A stretch of 64,000 bases of DNA from Mytilus trossulus (lineage: Eukaryota > Mollusca > Bivalvia > Mytilida > Mytilidae). The translations under genes and the position numbers were made by a program. A model generated the notes under the pieces. The model was not told the DNA's origin, did not search any database, and worked only from the letters and a program-made list of their open reading frames with translations. The stretch covers positions 14,673,578 to 14,737,577 of the forward strand of contig NC_086378.1 in the NCBI RefSeq assembly GCF_036588685.1, written 5' to 3'. Below are positions 39,701 through 51,162 of this stretch, piece by piece (position 1 is the first letter of the stretch; every line of letters starts with the position of its first letter).

Positions 39701-42700
39701 CATGTTCAGGTCTTATACAAAAGATTTTGGACTTTAATGACTGATCTACACTGTCTCATTTCTAAATGTAAAACCAAATACTGCAAAGGAATTAGATGTT
39801 CAATTTACTAGCAATCTAACCAAAATAACATAAGCTACTAGAAGCTGGTATCCACAAGAAACCACGTCTACGGATTACAGTTTGGTAAATAAAAAAAACC
39901 TCTTCAACGGATAAAAAATTAACCTTTGAGGATTGTAACATGTCGGTTAAACGAAAGGAATGTTTAATAGCCGTATGTGTGGCCTCCTGATGGCACATTG
40001 CTAGTTCCTACTGATTCATATTTAATACGACTGGTAATGTTATTACTGGTGACCTGAAGCTAGTCAATGACACTTGCAAAGTATAATATCAAATAGGCTG
40101 CACTATCTATAGCCTAAACCCATTCATTGGAAACACAACTTAAAAACACTGATGGGTACAGTCGTGATTGTGCCATACAATGGATTAGAATCGTGAAAGA
40201 AGACGTATAAACTCTTCAAATGGATTTAGGTTGCGAGGTGGTCGTTGTTGCAAATAAGAATTTACAAACTGGATTGTCTCCGTAGATAATGTCCCAAACA
40301 ACATCGTTTTTTTGTCAATCCTATAACATAATAACATTAACAGTACCAATTTTTCTGCACCAGTTGCCCATTTCGACAATACATGTCTCTTCAGTGATTC
40401 TCGTGGCCAAAATTTGTAAAATCCAAAGCTTATATAAAAGATGAAGAACTATAATCCAAAAGTTCACAAAATTATATCCAAATCCATGAAAGGAATCACA
40501 GCTTTGCATGAGGGAGATACATTCCTTTATTTATAATAATTTTTAACATTTTGTAACAGGAAATTTAATAACACAAAAAATCCGTATTTTCATGCCATTA
40601 CTGGAGTACTGGCTACTGGGCTGGTGATACCCTCGGGGACTAACAGTCCATCAGCAGAGGCATATAAAAAAGAACATGTTACATATGACATATACAGATC
40701 ATCATACAAATGACAAAATCAATACTATTTGTATAAACTGCTTGATGAATTAATAATGTATGACGATTCACTCTGGAAACTCAAAATATACCCCATGACA
40801 CATACCAATGAAGTCTGTTCTATGTTACTTTGAAATTCCAACCAAAATTGAATAACTGGATTTTTTCCTTCACTATATCGTATACGTACATAAGTGTCCT
40901 TACAAACAACATAATGTTGCTGGGTATTCCCAGTGATCCATAAAAACTCTATCTAATTTGTTGAGATAAATGTTATCAATTAAAGCCAAAGTTCACAGTT
41001 GTTTTTAAACTACATACTACAGTGGTGGTGTGGGTCAGACGTTGATACAAAAATAAATCCAAAGATCTTCGAGAGTGCATACAATCTAAGACTCTTTCAT
41101 TTTGCAATTATATTAAAACCATACTTTTCTAAACTTGACACACGTATCCCCCATTCCAAATTAAAAGGCAAATTGAAAAAGCTAGTCTATGAAGTTGACT
41201 GTCCCTCTGGTATCTTTCGCCCCTGTTTTTGGTCCTGTTTATTTCATTAAAAAGAATGGCTAACGTAGAAATATTTATATTGTCTCGGGGAGGGATATAT
41301 CTCTGATTAAAAAAAACCCATGCTCTGAAACTGACTTTATTAAGATTTCTTGATTGACAACATACTTGCTACGTTAGGAGGAAATGTTTATCAACAGAGC
41401 ATACAAAGGCTATAGTTTTATATTGTTCTTCCTTAGAATGTTAATTTCATTTGAATCGAATATATGTATGAACGCCCCCAACCACAGGTTAGGGGAGAAA
41501 AAGGGAGATTCAAACAAAATAGACCTAAAAAAATTTGATTAAATTACTATGATCAAATGAAAAAAAATCAACCCTTGAAATGTTTTACTGCTTAATCATG
41601 TTAATGTACATACAATGTGAAGGAACAATGCCAATGTTTATAATTATAGATCAACAACTTTTAAAATTTATTTTGTTTTCTATTACAGATTATTTGAAGA
41701 GATGAAAGTATTCTTTAGTTTTGACATGCAGATTCCTTCATCAGATACAGTACTAGTACATGAAATTGGGAAGTGGCTACGAATGGCAGGATCTCTAACA
41801 AAATGTGTCATAGTTTTTGATGCTGTAAATCAATTGGATGATGGTTCGGGAGTAGGCGGTACGTTGGCATATATTTAAAACGATTGAAAGTTCTTGAATA
41901 TCCTGTAACCTGATTGTTATAAAGTAAAACTCATTTTCCAAGTTTAATATAGCTTTAAAAGATATAATTTGCGATATTTGCATTAAGTCTTGCTTATAGT
42001 TATATTTAAATTAATTTGTCAGATGAGTTAAGGAAAACGAAATGTTCTTCCATAAAACAAAATTGATAATCATTCACCGTTAATTCATAGAAATTGGCAA
42101 TTATACAACCATTTTATAATATCATATAAATAAAACTGCCTTTCAGCAGAAGGATTAAATGACGACTACATAAATATAAAAATAAAGAGGTGTTATATGA
42201 TTTTGCTTGAGACAATTTCCCTACTTAACACGAGGATATAAACAACTACAGGTCACATGACGTCATTGAATGCTGAATAAAACCATACACATACTCACAA
42301 AAAATATTTATTTATTGTCTCTTTTTTGTTTTGTTTTGTTATTGATATGACTTTTTTACTGAAATCTATATGTCTCAACAATGCATTGGCTGAGATAGTA
42401 TGTGTGGCTATAAGACTAAAATTTGCAAAACCTTATTCAACGTCGGACGGTGTATGAAAAGAATGTTACACCAGCAAGACTTTGAAACCGTTTTTGTTAG
42501 AACCTTTATCATCCATGAATTTCTACCTTCAGAGGGGTAGAAAGAATATAAACTAAGTATATCAAGAAAATAAAATGATGTAGTGTAATTGCCACAAAGA
42601 CAACTATCCACCAATAACTAAACGACACAGATGGCATAGTCGTAGTAATGTAAGATTAGTATATCTCCTATATGAACGCTGAAATGATATTGATATTTAT

Positions 42701-45700
42701 CTTTTTACAGAAAGTACTGAACATGATTTGTTGTGGATACCATCAGAAATTCCTCCCAATGTTTTTCTATTAATATCTACGCTTCCTGGTAGAGTAAGAT
42801 ACATATCTATATAAAAATCTTAAAAACAAATAGGATTACCTTTATACGCGTCTCATGGTGCATGTTTGTTTAAGACATTACCATTGACTTTACCGTTTAA
42901 TGCTAGAGCATATTCAACATGGAAATAAAAGCAAGTATAACAAATGCTAAACGGCATGTAAGTTGACGTTTGTAATATGTATGACAATGACAAAAGTTAT
43001 ATTTGCTAAAAAAAACTTAATATTTATTCAAACTGGATTGATTTCAGAAGTGTAAATATGGACTTGCTGGTGAAATCTTAACAACCACATGTAGTAACTA
43101 TTGCCAAAATGCAAACAATTACAAAGGGCATACTTGCGCTTAAATATAGGAATAAAAATAATAAATTAAGGTAACATAGTGTACCAATGTTCAGCTCTCT
43201 TTAATTGATTTAAAATATATACTAAGGTCACAAACAAGACTTAAGAGAATCGAATAATCTTGAACACATTTGTTAACAAAATAATCAGGTGGTTCAAGCC
43301 AAAAAAAGTTAAATCATATGTAGCATCTTAACCATTCAATTTATTATATTACAGGCAATGAACGCCTGTATTGAAGCTGGATTTCCAAGTATGAGAGTAA
43401 GCCCTCTTCAAGAATCACAGAAAATGCAGATTATAACGGATTATTTGGAAGGAATTTACGGAAAAACATTGACTAAGGAACAAAAAGAAATGATCATCAA
43501 TGTAAAGCAGACATCCAATCCACTTTACCTGAAATCTCTTCTGGACGAGGTAGAATTTTCTGATTATTTTAAGACTAAAACTTCCAGCTTTTTACACTAC
43601 ATGACAGATATTTCCAGCTTTTTTTGGAACGTTATCCATATTATCTCAACTTGAAGGTTTCCTTTAATTCAAAATGTTCGTAAAAAATATCAAATAATAA
43701 CCCAAAAAAATGAACTCCCAGGTAAATGAAATAGTAATGAATATTTAAGGTAAATTGAAATTAAAAAAACTATAATTTAATCAACCTATTTAGTCTTAAC
43801 AAACATGTTTTATTGAAACAAACTCGATACAGACATATGACTCGTATTATCAAACGAGAAATTTTGTCATTTAAACCATAATAATTTTCGTATTTAAATT
43901 CGCAATTTCTCTTATAGTATATAAAGAGAGCCGTAGTATAGATTAAGAAATTATTAAATAAGTGCTGATATATCGAGTTAACTTCCATTTTACAGGTCCG
44001 TATGTTTGGATCATTTAGAACATTGACAAACAAAATCTCCGAGTATTTATCTGCTGAAAGTCCACAAGATCTTTTTGCCAAAATCCTTGAAAGATTGGAA
44101 GAGGAATTCGAGAAAGGACAAACTCCAAGGTATTTTGGTTAATCAATATGAACCGATACAAATGGTCATGAATTGGGTTTAAATAGCTTAATTATATTAA
44201 ACCTTGGTGACGCATAAGCCAATAAAGAGATTTCTCTACCTTGTTTTGATTTTTTGCTAACCCTCCAGATCATCTCCATCTCGATTGCAACGTTTCTCCT
44301 CATGGTGTATCTTAATCTGATGTTGACAGTCTGTTCTTCATTTTTGCTGTTACACCACTGTCCCATGTAAGGGACAAGGTGAGAGCTTATAAACATGTTC
44401 AATCCCACCACATTCTATATGTTCCTGTTCCCATTCGGGATCATAAAATTCGTTGTCAATGGTTGCTGTCATATTTGTTTTGTCTTAAAGTAGGTCGATA
44501 TTTTTCTCTCGGTTGTTTCACTTTCTTCATATTTATATTTCAAATACATATTAATTAAATGGAAAGATGTGTCCAAAGATATATTATGCAAACTCTAAGA
44601 CTACTATTCTAAATTATTGGGACATTGCCTTATATCATTTGTCTTTCATACTTATAAATACGAAAGCTAATACACTATTTGAAACAGTTCAACTTTTTAA
44701 TCTTCATTTCCTTGTTTTACAGAAAAGGTGTTGTACAAACTTAAACACATTATTTCTACTGTCAAATTTTCTTTTACTTGTTTTACAGAAAAGATCTGGT
44801 ACGTGATGCTACCACTGCCTTGTGGTGCTCCAACAGAGGAATGTCCGAGTCAGAGCTGGTTGAATTGTTAGATGTAAGTCACATTGCATTGCTAAGCAAT
44901 ACATATCTTAAATGATTGCAAATTTTCCATAACTACATCATAGTTTTACTTACCACATAATTTGAAGATATTGTTTCATTGTTTTTCAAATTTTAAACAT
45001 CCTTCACCACAAAATCTTCCTTAAAACATTTACTGATTAAAACTAAATAAGGCTTTACTGGAACATATGTGATAGCTTTATTTATGACATGTATATTTTG
45101 TTCAGTGCAGAACAATCTTATTATGTAAATGAATTTCATATATCATTGAATTGTAGATACCGAGTGCTATTTGGTCTCCATTCTATATATCGCTGTATGA
45201 AAACTTGGTGAATAGGAATGGTATCTTGAATTTCTTCCACGATCATCTACGACAGGCTGTAGAAAGGAAGTATATTCCTACACACGAAGCTAAAGTCAAA
45301 GGTTATCTGTGTCTCGCTGATTTCCATGCAGCTAAAGAAACCAGCGACAGAACTGTAAGTGTTTCCCTCTACAGCCTTTAAAGAAAAATATCCAAAATAA
45401 TCTGGCAGCGCAGGAACATAGACAAATTATAACAAGATTAAGAAACAGAGAGAAAAACAGGGCTCATCGAGAACAAATAGATTAATATGAATATAAGTAA
45501 TATGTTACTGAAAGAATATAGTTTTATTCTTCAAATTAACATTGTACGTAATGTATAGTTTCTTTTTTCATCAACATTGTTGAAATTGTTTTTTGAATGA
45601 AATTGACATGACTAAATCGCAGATCGCCATGAGAACCCAAGATTGAAATTTTATGTAAAGATAACAGTCCATTCGCAACATAAGCAAAGTACCAGGAAAA

Positions 45701-48700
45701 TATTATATTATTGCTAACGTTTATCGCTTCCTGTTATATGTCAATCTGTATTTATTTAATAGAGAAGTTGATTGCAGGATTAAATCAAATGAATATAATC
45801 CCTTTACCTGCTAAACGGCATTGATTAAAAGCGAACACGTGGGGAACCTGTATATTCAATATGGAACTAGTGTGCGTTTTTAATTAACATAGCTATGGCC
45901 CTTTAAAAAGGTACGGCGTTGAGCAAATATGTAACGTAATTTCCCTGGAAAACGCATGAAGAAACTGATGATGAACGATTGAAAATAAACGGAGGCAACA
46001 CTATACAACCACTTATTAAATACAACAGAAATATAGCACTGTTCAATAGTTCGATTAAGCATAAACTTATCTAGGTCATAAACAGAATCTGCCGGAAACA
46101 CAACAAATATAAGATAGGCATGTAATCTAGATGCCACATGTGAAGATAGTTGGTAAGATAAATTTGTTACAGTAAGTTATAGACCTAATACTATGTATAT
46201 GAGCTCGACAAATGCCTTACAGGCCGAGAGCTTTTAGATGACGTAGCATTCGAAATATTTCAAAAAGCGTAAAATATCATCCAGGTAGAAGAACTGCCTT
46301 TCTTGCTGACCAAAGCTGGACAATTGGATAGACTTAAAGAAACAATTACAGATCTGGAAGTCTTCTATAGATTGTCGGACAATGAGGATGGAATTTTTGA
46401 GTTGATCAAAGCTTGGAAAACGGTAATTAGAATATAAGAACTGAAATGCACGTCAGTGTTATTGTGCATTGAGTGCACTCAACTTTTTTGCTTTTATGAT
46501 TTTCAATTGAAAAAAGAGCTACAAATGTTTTTAAAATGTATGTGAATACAGGTTAAAAATGTGACGGTTCTGTTTTCTTTGAATTTCGTTTTCTCGAATT
46601 AATCTTTGTCTTCTGATCCGCTTTTTTCAGTTGAAATTAATTTGTCTTATTTGAGAAACAAAAGGGTCGAAAACACAAAATCATAACGGTTACACACTAC
46701 AAAATCAAAAATTTGCATGTTTTTCCATACTCTGTCATTTAAAAATACACATCGAAAATGTTAAAAAATAAAAGAAAAATATACGAGTATGATCCTATGT
46801 AAAAAAATATAAAAATTTCCTTTAAGTTTTGTAATGACATTCAATAGGTTCACACGTCAAAACAGATTGGAATTGTTTATCATAATAAAATCAACGGTAC
46901 CAATTTTGTTGCACCAGATGCGCATTTCTACAATACATGTCTCTTCAGTGATGCTCGTGGCCAAAATATTTGAAAAAGCATAAATCATACGTGGAGTCTA
47001 CTAATTGAAATCTCTAGAACTTGTGTAATAACATGAACAAAATGAAATACCTTTAAATAAAACCCACAATTTATCAGTTAAACAATGCATCATCTATACA
47101 AGGCTTAAAGACAAATTCATTGTTAAATTTCCAGCTTGGTGGATTCGATTTGTCAGAGGAGGCATACATGTCAAAGGTGCAAAAGATACCTAAAGAGGAT
47201 ATAATGCAAAATTCTACATACTTCTGCAAACTGTACAGGTAAAGGGAACAATGACCCTCTATGACTTGGAAAATTGCATTTGTTTTTTAGTTTACACAAT
47301 GTAACTAACGTTTTTCTCGTCCAACTCTAATGCATACACAATGCTAAGAACCAGAACACGAAGACAGAGTTTACATTTTGACATATTTTGTTTTCAACCG
47401 TTTTCAGAGTTATGCCATTTAATAACTCTGAAGATTGCAAACTTTCCAGTTACCGGAAGCTAACTTCAGATGTCTCATCAGTATTTTATTCTATAACTCA
47501 TACACAATGCTTAAAACTACACAAGGTATACACAATTTAAATTTTGGCAATGAGTCATTTACCATATTAAAGTTATACCTCTTTCCATTTGGAAAAATTA
47601 AAATATTGAGCGGGGACACATTTTTCATTATTTGAATTTTGGACTTATTTTTTCAAAATCTCAGGGTTAATGCGGCGTTCACACATTGCCGATCGTTGCT
47701 CCCGTTTGATATCAGACAGCGATAAGAATGACAAAAAGTGAGAAAAAAAACTCGGATTACTATCCTCTATTTTCTGGAATGTCAAAAAGTAGTACGACTG
47801 AGTACAGATATACCGTTTGCAATGCTAAAGATCAAGCGTACCGTGATAGGATTACGTTCCGACAGTACCTGATTATCCCGAACATGCCGACATTTTTCTA
47901 ACGGATAACTTCCGTCAGCGTCGGTTCACTGTCTGGTCACTGTCTGGACTCTGTCAGATTGCAGATTTACCATTCTAAAGATACAAATCTGATAAGCGTC
48001 GGATAGAGAATGTAATTATCAGGACAAATTCGTTGGAAACGGTTGAATATCGACGCTTCCTTAACAATATCTGATTGTTGCCGTGATTAAAAAAATATTT
48101 TTGAAACACATTTTGATTAAAGTTTTAATTTCCATCCACGATTTACAGGATCTTGATCAGACTTTTGACAAATTTTATTTGGGAATGGTCCTGTCATTAA
48201 CGGCAAAAAATTCGTTAACGTGTGACCCTAGCTTAACATCGACAAATAACTGGTGTCTCATATTTTGTTTATGACTCAACATTCTAGATGTTCCAAAAGG
48301 GCATATGCAATCGATACAATTGGACCTTAGGCCAGATTCATAAACAAATATCAAACCAAAATATATCTTTTAAAACAAACTTCAACACCTAAAAATCTCC
48401 AGGAGAAATATACTCCCACAAAAGCAGTAAGAATATTAGATTCAGCAGAATTATTTAGTATGGAGCTGTCAATGTTCAAAACTTAGAATTTCGATTTAAC
48501 AAGTTTATAAGTATATAAAAGCCACATCAACACCAATTGTCAATTGATAGTTTATACAAGGGATACAAAGGTCATTTTGAAAGCGATAAAATTGTAATAG
48601 AGATTATTTAGATACTTTATTAAATTGAAATTCTTTTTAACAGTCGATTAGGAAATTTCTTTTTGATCATTGGAATTATGGAAGCAGCAAAGAAGATTTT

Positions 48701-51125
48701 TAAAACTCTGATAAAACAGTTGGAGCTAAACTATGGTGAATCTCATGGGACTGTGGTATACAATGTACATGATCATACATGGAAATATCGATGTAAACAC
48801 CCGGATGTTATTAAGGTATTTATATTAAAAAATGTCTTCATTTATTGTTTTGCAGCCATATTCTCATTAAGAAATTTCAACCAATGAAGCTTTTAATGCA
48901 GCGTAATTCTAAATCTAGTTTTAATTTACTGTATCAAATTCTAATAACATTCTATGGTCACGATTTTACTGTACTAAACTGTTTTTCGAAATAAAATGTG
49001 TCTTTATTATTTGTAAATGCAAATTGTAGACCAGACTTTGAAGAACCGAAAAGAGCTAAAAAATATAGTTTACTTGGCTAAGTTGTATTCTATGAAGATA
49101 ATTTCAAGAACGCAATTACTCTTGCACAATATCAAAAGTTAAAAAAACCAAACATTGTTGTTCAGCAATTAATTGATGAGATTCTTACACGAGAATTAAA
49201 TTTTATTATGAGAACATTTTAATCCCTTTTCCTCTGTTTATTTTGCTTCTAGACCTAGATAAAGATATTTTGAAGTATGTTAAAATCTGATAAAACAAAA
49301 ATGGAAACGCCATTAAGGACAAGTTTATGATTTCTTGTATGATACATAGACTAAGATGATCTTACACTTTGTGACTGTTTCTATATATTTGTCTATTTTT
49401 TTCTCTGTTTAATCAAAATATTTTGTCCATTTTTATAGGGATTACATGAACTAGGTACTGTGTACAGCAAACTTGGCGAGTATGACAAAGCGGTAAGGGT
49501 GTACATTGATGCTATAAATCGCCAGAACAGGGTTACAACACCAACACAAAAACTACAGGTATGTTAATGAAAATAAGGTAATTAATGTCTTGCGTCCACA
49601 TCAAGTTTCTGAATTACAATTATCAGTTATTTGGTTGAAACAATAAACAAAATGCATCTTTTTTTGATCTTTATATTCTGTATCTGCTATTATCTTAATT
49701 CATTGTAAATACTTATACATTTGTAACTACTTAATATAATTTATGCTCATTGACTATTTCTTGATTCATTTTTAAAAACAAATGTGTACAGTCGATTTCA
49801 TTGATTGTGTAAGAAAAGGTAGAATCCTTGGTTAGCTTGCTTGTTAGCTGAACCATGATGTCATTTTAAGGTTAGGTATACTACCCTCCTTTCGAAGAAG
49901 TCTAGTCTTGCAGACAAATAGATTGGTTATCTGTCGGACTAGTCTACTCCTAAAGGGGGATGTTTATCTTACCTAATAATTCAGCTAACAAGCAAGCTAA
50001 CCCTGGATTTTACCTTTCCCTACACACTCAATGAAATCGGGTGTAACATATATTCAATCGAAAGCAGTTTTTGATAAATTATAACTTGTAATGATATTAT
50101 TACCATGTGACCTTTTCTGAGTATGTATATATACCAAGGTAACTCGGACTGGAAATTGATGCCTTCTAGATATTCGATGATAGAATTACATAGCATAAAA
50201 TTTTCTTTTTATAGTTGTGTGAGGGGTTGCTTGGTTTATCGACAGTATACATCCAGAAAGAAGACATGTTAGAAGCTAAGAAACTAATGTTGAGAGCATT
50301 AGAATTAGCGACATTTGTACTCGGAAAGAAACATAATTTTGTAGCGGCCATTTTTACTAGGGTACGTATACTTAATATAACGTGTTATAAATGGTACTAA
50401 ATATACAAGATTGACTCATTGACAATTATAAAAATATAAGTATGGTATATGAAATAAGCAATTTTATTTTAGAAATTATCACATACTTTAATAACGAAAA
50501 TTGCTACTTTTTGCATAAGCAGTTTTATCGGAAGTAAGCAGTCCATTTAGTACACTTGTATATGTACGATTTCCGGTTATCAAGATGAGACATTCCTAAA
50601 TATGTGTAATTTCCTATACTGGATTCCTGTTTCTGCAATTTGATTAAAAACGAAATGTGATTTTAAATATCGCTATTCCGATTGAAAAATTCCTATCTTT
50701 ATACAATAGTTGCATTGTTGACCGAGTGGTTCTAGACTTTTATCTACAGCTATGGTTAACTTCTTAACACCAAGGCTGTCATTTAATATCCCTTTCGAGG
50801 CAGATACCTTTGATTCTGCTCTTAATTGACTAGGATTGCCAGTTTTCCTAACCAAAGGTTGGTGGTCCTTTCTGTACACTTTAGTTTCCTCCGCGAAAAA
50901 ATCCGACCTTCACGACATAGTCAAAAAGCTAGAAGTGGCGTGTAACACAACCCTAAAAATTCAAACAATCAATCAATCTGTATACTATAAAATTATTCGT
51001 TGATAATATTTTATTTCATTTCTGTTTGCCTATTCAACCGGTGGTTATTTGCACTTCACATCAAATCTTATGTATACAATCGGCCATATTATATAAGCAA
51101 CATGTTCAATCAATATCCTCATAGA

Positions 51126-51162
<37 letters not shown>

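Noticed and set aside
40185..40379. Minus-strand frame with QQRPPRNLNPFEEFIRLLSR
   Set aside because: It reads somewhat protein-like but I cannot assign a family. It has no convincing exon borders and sits in repeat-rich intron 20.
50700..50990. Possible tRNA gene or tRNA-derived SINE (GACCGAGTGGTT resembles an A-box)
   Set aside because: No cloverleaf could be drawn and no good B-box was found; left as a repeat note in intron 31.
51129..51158. A30 tract as a retroposed poly(A) tail
   Set aside because: No matching processed gene copy or clear SINE head directly precedes it; treated as a homopolymer, possibly of inexact length.
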